Assembly: GCA_902530635.1 (NCBI GenBank) | Contig: CACABC010000004.1 | Location: 34,648-98,647, forward strand | Reading direction: 5' to 3' | Origin: an uncultured Pelagibacteraceae bacterium | GTDB taxonomy: Bacteria > Pseudomonadota > Alphaproteobacteria > Pelagibacterales > Pelagibacteraceae | DNA: 64,000 bases | Part shown: positions 28,056-35,317 of the stretch, one piece after another | Numbering within the stretch: position 1 is the stretch's first letter | How the letters are laid out: each line of letters opens with the position of its first letter | The notes under the pieces: generated by a model | What the model was told of the DNA's origin: nothing | Databases searched by the model: none | Seen by the model: the letters and a program-made list of their open reading frames with translations, nothing else | Position numbers and translations under genes: made by a program

Positions 28056-29396
28056 ATGGCTAGTGAAAACAGAACTGGTATTCCAAATTCTCTCCAAGAA
28101 CATTGGATGCCTTTTACTTCAAATAAAAGTTTTAAAAAAGACCCAAGACTTATTACTGAAGCCAAAGGTGTTTATATTAAGGATCATAAAGGTAGAACAC
28201 AAATAGATGCAAGTTCGGGATTATTTTGTAACCCATTAGGACATGGAAGAAAAGAAATTATAAATGCAATAACTAAGCAGCTTGAAACTTTAGATTTTGT
28301 TACACCTTTTCAGCAAGGTTTTGGAGGATCTTTTGAGTTAGCAACTAAAATTGCAAAACACACTCCGGGAAATTTAAATCAAATTTTTTATACAATATGT
28401 GGCTCTACGGCAGTTGAAACAGCTTTAAAAATTTCAATTGCTTATCATAAAGCGAGAGGTCACGGTCAAAGGTTTCGTTTTGTAGGAAGAGAAAGAGCTT
28501 ACCACGGCATGAATATTGGAGCGACTTCAGTAGGAGGTATGATTAATAATGTAAAAACTTTTGCAAGTATACTTATGCCTGGTGTTGTTCACATGAGACA
28601 TACACATCTTCCTGAACACAAATTTGTAAAAGGACAACCAGAAACTGGAGCTGAAATGGCTAATGATTTAGAAAGAATAGCAACGAATTTTGGAGCAGAA
28701 AATATAGCAGCATGCATAGTTGAGCCTATATCTGGTTCGACCGGTACATTAGTTCCTCCGAAAGGTTATCTAAATAAATTGAGAGAAATTTGTGATAATC
28801 ACGGCATACTTTTAATCTTTGACGAAGTTATTACAGGCTGGGGAAGAACAGGCTCTGCATTTGCCGCACAAGAATATGGTGTAACCCCAGACATTATGAC
28901 AATGGCAAAAGCAACAACCAACGGTATTGTTCCAATGGGTGTCGTTGCTGTTAAAGAAGAAATTTACGATACAGTAGTTAATTCAGCACCTGAAGGTGCA
29001 ATTGAAATGTTTCATGGTTACACCTACTCAGGAATACCTGTAGCTGTTGCAGCTGCTCTAGCAGTTCAGGATATTTTTGAAAAAGAAGATATTTTTAATA
29101 AAGCTAAAAATTTATCTTCTTATTTCCTTGATGGATTATTTTCATTAAAAGATATTGAATGTATAGAAAATATTAGAGGATATGGAATGATGGGTGGAAT
29201 TGATATTAAAATGTCTGAGAAACCAGGAAAGGCAGGTTTTTTAACTTACAAACATTGTTATGAGGTAGGTGTAAATTTTAAAGCCACAGGTGATTGTTTA
29301 ATTATCGCACCTCCATTTATTTGTGAAAAAAAACAAATCGATGAAATAATCGACAAATTGAGAAAAGGAATTAGTAATTATAATAAGACCATTTAA
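28056..29396 (+). CDS. Class III aminotransferase (omega-amino acid:pyruvate type)
   Basis: 446 residues. The start SLQEHWMPFTSNKSFKKDPRL is typical of beta-alanine/omega-amino acid:pyruvate transaminases. PLP-site features are CGSTAVETALK near 108, FDEVITGWGRTG near 252 and the Schiff-base Lys in MAKATTNG near 288. Likely substrates are beta-alanine, taurine-like or other terminal amines with pyruvate as acceptor; which one cannot be read from the sequence. Co-transcribed with the GYD gene. Confidence 0.87.
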   Translation: MASENRTGIPNSLQEHWMPFTSNKSFKKDPRLITEAKGVYIKDHKGRTQIDASSGLFCNPLGHGRKEIINAITKQLETLDFVTPFQQGFGGSFELATKIAKHTPGNLNQIFYTICGSTAVETALKISIAYHKARGHGQRFRFVGRERAYHGMNIGATSVGGMINNVKTFASILMPGVVHMRHTHLPEHKFVKGQPETGAEMANDLERIATNFGAENIAACIVEPISGSTGTLVPPKGYLNKLREICDNHGILLIFDEVITGWGRTGSAFAAQEYGVTPDIMTMAKATTNGIVPMGVVAVKEEIYDTVVNSAPEGAIEMFHGYTYSGIPVAVAAALAVQDIFEKEDIFNKAKNLSSYFLDGLFSLKDIECIENIRGYGMMGGIDIKMSEKPGKAGFLTYKHCYEVGVNFKATGDCLIIAPPFICEKKQIDEIIDKLRKGISNYNKTI

Positions 29397-29513
29397 ATAT
29401 ATTCAACCAGATTCAGATTTAATAACCCATTTTGAACAATCAAGTGTCTATGTTAGCTAATAATAATCTCAAATTATATTTTAAATTTAAATAAATTGTG
29501 CTTCAATTGGACT

Positions 29514-29705
29514 ATGGGGAGTAATTTAGGCAATAAGCAAGACTCACTAGAGTCAATTGAAAAGAAAATTAATCCAAAGGTAGATTTAAATAATCTCATG
29601 AAAAGAGTTAAAGATTATGAGAAGAAATCTAAAAGGCAAAATATAGTTATATCTGCTGCAGCATTATCTGCAGTTGCAGTTTTTGGAATAATTTTAACTT
29701 TGTAA
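29514..29705 (+). CDS. Small single-pass membrane protein, unknown function
   Basis: 63 residues from the ATG at 29514 (the frame extends to a TTG at 29496). The N-terminal half is polar and charged with coiled-coil-like spacing (SIEKKINPKVDLNNLMKRVKDYEKK). The C-terminus is one hydrophobic helix (IVISAAALSAVAVFGIILTL), so it is probably anchored in the inner membrane by its tail. No recognised family. A possible -35 TTGAAC lies upstream in the 117-base gap after the aminotransferase. It ends 13 bases from the convergent regulator gene. Confidence 0.55.
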   Translation: MGSNLGNKQDSLESIEKKINPKVDLNNLMKRVKDYEKKSKRQNIVISAAALSAVAVFGIILTL

Positions 29706-29718
29706 TTATCAAGATAAT

Positions 29719-30663
29719 TTATCTATTTAAAGCTTTATAAATTATCAAAGAGAAATCAGTAAAAATTTGAACTGTAGCATTAACATTTGTTAATGGGTGA
29801 TTTAAATTACTTTCAGAAATTTTGTCATAAGAAAGCCTGTATCGCTTATTATTTAAATCTTTTTTGACAAATTTGGATTTACATAACCAATCTAGTTTTC
29901 TAATACATGTTGCTCTTGGGATGCCAGTAACTTCAGAAACTGAAGTAGCACTAATATCAGGATATTTAATCTCATTATTATTCAAATCTGCCTTTTTTTT
30001 TGAATAATTCAATGACTGTATTACACTTTGTAAACCAATAAGAAGAATTTCTAAATCTTTCGTTTTTAATTGCCAATATTTCATATATTCCAGTTGAGCA
30101 TTTAAATAGTGATACCAATAAAAACAATAATTTTTTTCTATCTCTTTATATATTTTCGAAAATGGAGTATTCAAACTTAAAGACTTAGATTGTTCGTATA
30201 AAAACTTGGACAAAGATGCAATTTGTTCTTTTATGATCGTCATATAAGTGTCTTTATACTGCGATGCGGGTTCCCAAAATATTTTATTTCTAGAGGACTT
30301 CTTTAAATGTTTGTCTTTTGTAAGGTGCAATATCTTTCTTCTAGTAGTTTCTTTTGGTAAACCAGTATATTTTGAAACAGCAATTATTTTATGTTTATCT
30401 TGAGTGGTATTTTGATGATTGAACCAAAATTTTTCCAATGATAGGTCAAAATTTAAGTCCTCTTCTCTTTTTCTCATCAATCTCAGATGTAAGTCTCTAG
30501 CAAAATATATAACTATCTGACCACCTTCTAAATCTCCATAGCGTTTATATATACCCGAAAGGAATGTGCTTTGCATTTCATAAAAAATTGGTAGGAGTCT
30601 AGAAAAATTATCTTCAAAATTTTTTTGTATTAATTTATTGTCAAGATTTAAATTTTTGTTCAT
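29719..30663 (-). CDS. Putative transcriptional regulator with two HTH-like segments
   Basis: 314 residues, not a family I can name. Two similar segments look like helix-turn-helix recognition regions: IAVSKYTGLPKETTRRKILHLTK (about 93-115) and TSVSEVTGIPRATCIRKLDWLCK (about 240-262). Each ends in a K-K/R and beta-wing-like stretch (LKKSSRNKIF; FVKKDLNNKRYRLS). The spacing suggests a tandem duplication of a winged-helix domain with a helical linker (about 130-230) rich in aromatic residues. It ends the rfbB-rfbD-rfbC strand but has its own promoter with an embedded perfect palindrome at 30709-30725, suggesting autoregulation. No ligand domain is evident. Confidence 0.55.
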   Translation of the reverse strand: MNKNLNLDNKLIQKNFEDNFSRLLPIFYEMQSTFLSGIYKRYGDLEGGQIVIYFARDLHLRLMRKREEDLNFDLSLEKFWFNHQNTTQDKHKIIAVSKYTGLPKETTRRKILHLTKDKHLKKSSRNKIFWEPASQYKDTYMTIIKEQIASLSKFLYEQSKSLSLNTPFSKIYKEIEKNYCFYWYHYLNAQLEYMKYWQLKTKDLEILLIGLQSVIQSLNYSKKKADLNNNEIKYPDISATSVSEVTGIPRATCIRKLDWLCKSKFVKKDLNNKRYRLSYDKISESNLNHPLTNVNATVQIFTDFSLIIYKALNR

Positions 30664-30699
30664 TTTTTTTTCAAAAATTTATTAGTTCATTTTGGGTTA

Positions 30700-30728
30700 A
30701 TAAGAACAACTTTGTAATACAAAGTCAA
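30700..30728 (-). promoter_or_regulatory. Predicted promoter of the double-HTH regulator gene
   Basis: On the minus strand, -35 TTGACT (30723-30728) and a weaker -10 TCTTAT (30700-30705) with a 17-base spacer. The gene start is 37 bases further on. The spacer is largely made of a perfect palindrome, so a bound repressor would block polymerase. Confidence 0.45.
30709..30725. promoter_or_regulatory. Perfect 8+1+8 palindrome, candidate operator
   Basis: ACTTTGTAATACAAAGT is a perfect inverted repeat with 8-base arms around one central base, 46 bases upstream of the regulator start. It fills the spacer of the predicted promoter and touches the -35 box. Arms with T-G-T/A-C-A cores are typical of dimeric HTH operators. 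The assignment to the adjacent regulator is inference. Confidence 0.5.
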
Positions 30729-30752
30729 CTGAAAAGAATTATTTTGTTTAGT

Positions 30753-31289
30753 CTACAAATGTTTAATTTTTTTTAAAAAACTTCTTAGAGATTGGAGTTT
30801 TCTATCTTTTTTAGATATCAAAGGATTTTTAATTGGCCATCTAATTTTAAGATCCTTATCGTTCCAAATAATACCGCTTTCAAATTTTGGAAAATAATAG
30901 TTAGAAAGTTTATAGTAAACGATATTACTTTTATCAAGAGTTAAGTATGAATGTGCAAAACCAGGTGGAACATATAAAGATAAAGAATTTTTCTCAGATA
31001 AAATAATTTTAAATACTTTTCCAAAGGTTTTTGAATTTTTTCTTAAATCGATGACGCAGTCAAATATTTTACCTTTCAAAACAGTTATATACTTAGCTTG
31101 TGATTGCTTGTATTGAAAATGAAAACCCCTGATAATATTTTTTTTTGAAAAAACTGAATAATCAAAAACTAAATTTTTGTCATAAATTTTAGATTTTCTA
31201 AAGGTCTCAACTAAATAACCACGTTTATCGAGATTTTTTTTTAACTTTATAATTTTTAAACCTGAAAAATTCGTTTTAATTATTTTCAT
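30753..31289 (-). CDS. rfbC: dTDP-4-dehydrorhamnose 3,5-epimerase (RmlC)
   Basis: 178 residues, cupin fold. The active-site His segments NIIRGFHFQYKQSQAKY (near 52-68) and VPPGFAHSYLTL (near 113-124) are both intact, as are KGKIFDCVIDLRKNSKTFGK and the C-terminal WNDKDLKIRWP. It epimerises C3 and C5 of dTDP-4-keto-6-deoxyglucose. Third in rfbB-rfbD-rfbC, 2 bases after rfbD. No rfbA is nearby. Confidence 0.9.
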   Translation of the reverse strand: MKIIKTNFSGLKIIKLKKNLDKRGYLVETFRKSKIYDKNLVFDYSVFSKKNIIRGFHFQYKQSQAKYITVLKGKIFDCVIDLRKNSKTFGKVFKIILSEKNSLSLYVPPGFAHSYLTLDKSNIVYYKLSNYYFPKFESGIIWNDKDLKIRWPIKNPLISKKDRKLQSLRSFLKKIKHL

Positions 31290-31291
31290 TA

Positions 31292-31996
31292 TTATATTTT
31301 TACTAATTTTTTTAGTTTACCAGTATGCATTGTTAAATTTTTTGGATACTTCTTATGTCTTAAATATATTTTTTTAACATTTGGATTTGTTCTTTTGGCA
31401 AAGTCGTAAACAGAATTTGAATTACCTCCTAAATTAATTACACCTTTTTTATTTATTAATTTTAAAATAATTCTTGCTGCTTCATTTTGATATAAAAAAT
31501 TTATCTTTATATTTTTAAAAGCTTTTTTATGTACGAACGGTGATTGACTAATATTTGCACGTAAGATTAATGAATTTTTATACATCTGCACACTTGCTTC
31601 GCCACCTAACTTTGACCAACCATAATTATTCCAAGGTCTTAAAGGATCAGTTTCTTTATAATTTCCTTTTTCCCCCGGATAAACATATCCAGTTGATATA
31701 TAAACCAATTTTATTTTCATAGAGGAACAAACTTTAACTATGTTTGCTGTTCCAATTATATTAAGTTCTATACTTTTTGAAATATTTTCCTCATGTTCTT
31801 TCATTGGTCTAGACATACCCGCTATATGAAGTAAAAATTTTGGACGAATTTTGCTTAAATAGTTTTTTATGCTAAGCTCATTTGTAATATTTAAAATTTT
31901 ACTTGATGGGTAAAAAATTTTGTAATTTGAAGGAATTTTTTTAATTTCTTGACCAAATCTTCCGCTGCCACCCGTTATAACAATTTTTTTGTTCAT
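31292..31996 (-). CDS. rfbD: RmlD-like dTDP-4-dehydrorhamnose reductase, short form
   Basis: 234 residues, Rossmann SDR. Glycine motif TGGSGRFGQEIK (8-19), LHIAGMSRP near 56, STGYVYPG near 102, and catalytic Tyr-x-x-x-Lys in NYGWSKLGGE near 124. This is the RmlD substrate-binding superfamily, but about 60 residues shorter than typical RmlD, mainly in the C-terminal half. By position between rfbB and rfbC it should reduce the 4-keto sugar; a different final sugar (6-deoxytalose, for example) is possible. It starts directly before the rfbB stop. Confidence 0.72.
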   Translation of the reverse strand: MNKKIVITGGSGRFGQEIKKIPSNYKIFYPSSKILNITNELSIKNYLSKIRPKFLLHIAGMSRPMKEHEENISKSIELNIIGTANIVKVCSSMKIKLVYISTGYVYPGEKGNYKETDPLRPWNNYGWSKLGGEASVQMYKNSLILRANISQSPFVHKKAFKNIKINFLYQNEAARIILKLINKKGVINLGGNSNSVYDFAKRTNPNVKKIYLRHKKYPKNLTMHTGKLKKLVKI

Positions 31997-33025
31997 TTAT
32001 ATTTTTAAACCTAGTCTTTTTGTGAAATCTCTATTTGATATTTTATCAAAAAATTTTTTATTTTTTAAATACCACTCAATTGTATGAGATAAACCTTTTT
32101 TCAAAGAAGTTTTATGTTTCCAGCCAAGTTTTGTTTTAATTTTATTTGAATTTAAAGCATACCTTTTGTCATGACCCGGCCTATCTTTCACATACAATAT
32201 TTTATTTTTATTCCTCAAAGAGATATTGTTTTTTTTTGCTATAGATAATATCAGTTTAACAAGGTCAATATTTCTTAATCTGATCCCTGTACCAACATTA
32301 TAATTCTCTCCAATTTTTCCTTTTTTAAATATTTTATATAAAGCCTCACAATTGTCTTTAACATAAATCCATTCTCTAAGATTATTTCCTTTTCCATAAA
32401 CAGGTATAGATTTATTATTTAATAAATTAAAAATAATTTTAGGAATGAACTTTTCAGGAAATTGGTTCGGCCCATAATTATTACAAGAGTTTACAATAGT
32501 CGATTTTATACCATAGGTTCGTATATAAGCTTTAATTAATTGGTCCGCACTTGCTTTAGATGCCGAGTAAGGTGAACTTGGATTATAATTAAAACTTTCA
32601 GATGCATTTTGTGAACTTTTTAAATCTCCGTAAACTTCATCTGTAGAAACATGTAAAAGTTTTATATTAATTTTTTTTTCTTTTTTAATCTTTCTAAGAA
32701 CTTCGAGAATATTATACACACCTATTATGTTTGATTTTATAAAATTTTTTGAATCATCTATTGAACGATCCACATGTGTTTCAGCTGCCAAATTAAAAAT
32801 TCCAATTGGTCTATATTTTTTTAAAATTTGATATAATTTTTTTTTATTACCTATATCAATCTTGTAAAATGAATATTTTTTTTTTTTAAAATGCTTAAGG
32901 TTGTAGGGGTTAGCTGAATAACTAGATTTATCAATATTTATTACAAAATAGTTTTTGCCAATCAAGTATTCTATTAGATTACTCCCAATAAAACCTAAGC
33001 CACCAGTGACTACAACTTTTTTCAT
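31997..33025 (-). CDS. rfbB: dTDP-glucose 4,6-dehydratase
   Basis: 342 residues, extended SDR. NAD motif TGGLGFIGSNLIEYL (7-21), the diagnostic dehydratase STDEVYGD (near 134-141), active-site YSASKASADQL (near 161-171), and NSCNNYGPNQFPEKFIP. It converts dTDP-glucose to dTDP-4-keto-6-deoxyglucose. First gene of rfbB-rfbD-rfbC, with a promoter-like pair at 33062-33090. Confidence 0.95.
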   Translation of the reverse strand: MKKVVVTGGLGFIGSNLIEYLIGKNYFVINIDKSSYSANPYNLKHFKKKKYSFYKIDIGNKKKLYQILKKYRPIGIFNLAAETHVDRSIDDSKNFIKSNIIGVYNILEVLRKIKKEKKINIKLLHVSTDEVYGDLKSSQNASESFNYNPSSPYSASKASADQLIKAYIRTYGIKSTIVNSCNNYGPNQFPEKFIPKIIFNLLNNKSIPVYGKGNNLREWIYVKDNCEALYKIFKKGKIGENYNVGTGIRLRNIDLVKLILSIAKKNNISLRNKNKILYVKDRPGHDKRYALNSNKIKTKLGWKHKTSLKKGLSHTIEWYLKNKKFFDKISNRDFTKRLGLKI

Positions 33026-33061
33026 ATTTAATTTGCAAAAATCAAATGATAAATATAATTG

Positions 33062-33090
33062 ATTATTAAATATAATTATCTAAAAATCAA
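33062..33090 (-). promoter_or_regulatory. Predicted promoter for rfbB-rfbD-rfbC
   Basis: Minus-strand -35 TTGATT (33085-33090) and -10 AATAAT (33062-33067) with a 17-base spacer, about 30 bases from the expected start point to the rfbB ATG. It lies in the 75-base divergent gap with the GT2 gene. The region is extremely AT-rich, which weakens the evidence. Confidence 0.38.
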
Positions 33091-33100
33091 TTGTGTCTGA

Positions 33101-33937
33101 ATGATGTTTTTAAATGATATAACAATAATTATAACGACTTTTTTTAGCGAAAAAAAAGTAATTGAGTGTTTAAATTCAATTAATAATAAATGCAAAGTCA
33201 TTATAGTTGAAAATTCTAGAAACGAAAAACTTAAAGGAAAACTTCAAAATAATTATCAAAATTTACAATTTATTTTAACCAATGAAAATATTGGTTATTC
33301 TAAATCTAATAATTTAGCCTTAAAAATTGTCAAAACTAAATATGCTCTAGTATTGAACCCTGATACTATATTGAAAAAAAATACACTTGAGAAATTTTTG
33401 GAGGCTTCAAATGTTATTAAAGATTTTGCAATTTTAGGACCTTATATACAGACCGATTATGATAAAAAAAAATCTATATTATCTTCAGATCCTATATCGG
33501 TTCAAAGCATTAAAGGTTTCGCAATGTTTTTTAATATGGAAAAATTTAATAAAATAGATTTTTTTGACGAAAATTTTTTTCTGTATTTTGAAGATATAGA
33601 TTTATGCCGTAAAGTTATAAAAAATAATAATAAAATTTATTTATTACCTAATATAGAAATTGATCACAAGGGTGCTAAATCAGTAGAGATTCCCGATGAC
33701 AATGAATTAGAATATAATAGAAATTGGCATTGGATGTGGTCTAGTTTTTATTATCATAAAAAACACAATGGAAATTTAAAATCTTTAATTATTTTTACTC
33801 CCAAACTTATTAATATCGGTCTGAAATTTTTAATTTATTCGATTTTGGGTCGTAAAAGTAAAATATATTATTTTAGACTTTCTGGTTTATTTAACTCAAT
33901 GATAGGAAAAAAATCTTGGTACAGACCAAAAGTCTAA
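33101..33937 (+). CDS. Family 2 glycosyltransferase (rhamnosyltransferase-like)
   Basis: 278 residues (a second ATG follows at 33104). GT-A fold: DITIIITTFFSEKKVIECLNSI at the N-terminus, ENIGYSKSNNLALK near 65-78, the metal-binding LNPDT near 89 and ENFFLYFEDIDLCRKV near 162-177. The acceptor-loop pattern resembles rhamnosyltransferases, fitting the divergent rfbBDC genes, but the sugar is inference. Cytoplasmic, with a C-terminal basic/hydrophobic stretch. Confidence 0.87.
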   Translation: MMFLNDITIIITTFFSEKKVIECLNSINNKCKVIIVENSRNEKLKGKLQNNYQNLQFILTNENIGYSKSNNLALKIVKTKYALVLNPDTILKKNTLEKFLEASNVIKDFAILGPYIQTDYDKKKSILSSDPISVQSIKGFAMFFNMEKFNKIDFFDENFFLYFEDIDLCRKVIKNNNKIYLLPNIEIDHKGAKSVEIPDDNELEYNRNWHWMWSSFYYHKKHNGNLKSLIIFTPKLINIGLKFLIYSILGRKSKIYYFRLSGLFNSMIGKKSWYRPKV

Positions 33938-33962
33938 TTGTTACAGCCTATACAAATCTTAG

Positions 33963-33991
33963 TTGAAACCACAAAAAAATAAAACTATTAT
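33963..33991 (+). promoter_or_regulatory. Predicted promoter for tRNA-Met
   Basis: -35 TTGAAA (33963-33968) and -10 TATTAT (33986-33991) with a 17-base spacer, ending 14 bases before the tRNA. Transcription may continue into the glycosyltransferase gene that starts 16 bases after the tRNA, since no terminator is visible between them. Confidence 0.5.
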
Positions 33992-34005
33992 ATAATATCG
34001 ATCAA

Positions 34006-34082
34006 GGCGGGGTAGCTCAGTTGGTTAGAGCACAGGACTCATAAGCCTGGGGTCGGTGGTTCGAATCCACTCCCCGCTACCA
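34006..34082 (+). tRNA. tRNA-Met (anticodon CAU)
   Basis: 77 bases that fold as a standard cloverleaf with the CCA end encoded. The acceptor stem has six G-C pairs and a terminal G-U. D-loop GCTCAGTTGGTTAGAGC, anticodon loop CTCATAA and T-loop TTCGAAT are all present. The anticodon stem has an A/G mismatch next to the loop (31-39 pair). The body resembles elongator Met tRNA rather than initiator; a CAU tRNA could also be an Ile tRNA modified to lysidine. It sits inside the polysaccharide island. Confidence 0.95.
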
Positions 34083-34098
34083 AAACTCTAAACAATAG

Positions 34099-35316
34099 AT
34101 GAAAAAAAAAATATTAATTCTTTTTAAAGCATCTTGGCATTGGAATAAATTTTTTATAAATAAACTCTCAAAATTTTATGAAGTTGAATATTTATATTTA
34201 GATCAAATTAAAAAAAACTATTTTGGAACTTTATCTGAAATAAATAATTTTATTGAAAATAACAAAATTGAGATTGTCTTTTTTGATATAGATTATCAAA
34301 AAATTGTAAATGTTTTTTTCATAAGAAAAATTAAAAATGTAAAGAAAGTAATGGTTACTTGGGATGATTATGAAAGACATAATTTTAATTTAATAACATC
34401 AAACTCATGTAATTTTGTAGTTACAGGTTGTCCGGTTTCAGAATTAAAATATAAAGAAATAGGGTGCCCAGCATCGTTTATGATATTAGAGTCCGATGGT
34501 TCTTTCTATAGAAATCTAAAATTAAAAAAAGATATCGAAGTCCTGTTCTTCGGCAAAGTGAACAAAAATAGAAATATTTTTCTAAACTTTATAAAAGAAA
34601 GTGGTATTAAAATTAAGGTAGTTGGCAACAATGAGGAAAACCGTGTGTCAGACGAAGAACTTGTAAGTTTGATATGCAGATCTAAAATTGTTATAAACTT
34701 TTCAAAGACCACCTGGGGCAAAATTATGAATATTCCTGAAAAAAATGTTTTTCAATATCAATATCAACTAAAGGGCAGAATTATACAATCAGGTCTTTGT
34801 GGAACAGCATGTATTACAGAATATGCGCCACACCATAGATTGTTGTATAAGGAAAATGAATTAATAGAGTTTAATAATAAAAAAGAATGCGTTGAAAAGA
34901 TTAAAGATTTATTAAAAAATCCAGAGTTATTAAATAATTATACAGAAACATTTTCTAATAAAACAAAAAATTTTTACGAAGAAGAAAAGTCTTTCCAAAA
35001 GACCTATGACTTTTTAAATAAAATGGATAATAAACAAGTAAAAGAAAAACCAAGGTATCAAATTATAGCACCATATTGGTATCTAAGGATATGTGCCAAA
35101 CAAATTCTTTTAAAAAATTTAAAAATTTCAAAAATTTTCGATTCAATATTTCTCTTAAAAGAAGTTGCATTTTTAGCTAATAAGACGAATATCTTAGTGA
35201 AACTTATGTTGTTTAGTGAATCAATTTTAAATATTATTTGGTTTTCGATCATCAGACTTTTAAAAACTAAAGGTGCTGGAAAAAACAGATATAAAGACGA
35301 ATACGGGAGTTCTTAA
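34099..35316 (+). CDS. CgeB-like glycosyltransferase
   Basis: 405 residues. The first part has Rossmann-like alternation (KKKILILFKASWHWNKFF, IEIVFFDIDYQ, VMVTWDDYERHN). The second GT-B-like half contains IEVLFFGKVNKNRNIF, SKIVINFSKTTWG, and LKGRIIQSGLCGTACITEYAPHH, like the C-terminal glycosyltransferase domain of CgeB/spore-maturation-type proteins. It probably transfers a sugar during glycan assembly. It ends just before the radical SAM start. Confidence 0.68.
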   Translation: MKKKILILFKASWHWNKFFINKLSKFYEVEYLYLDQIKKNYFGTLSEINNFIENNKIEIVFFDIDYQKIVNVFFIRKIKNVKKVMVTWDDYERHNFNLITSNSCNFVVTGCPVSELKYKEIGCPASFMILESDGSFYRNLKLKKDIEVLFFGKVNKNRNIFLNFIKESGIKIKVVGNNEENRVSDEELVSLICRSKIVINFSKTTWGKIMNIPEKNVFQYQYQLKGRIIQSGLCGTACITEYAPHHRLLYKENELIEFNNKKECVEKIKDLLKNPELLNNYTETFSNKTKNFYEEEKSFQKTYDFLNKMDNKQVKEKPRYQIIAPYWYLRICAKQILLKNLKISKIFDSIFLLKEVAFLANKTNILVKLMLFSESILNIIWFSIIRLLKTKGAGKNRYKDEYGSS

Positions 35317-35317
35317 A

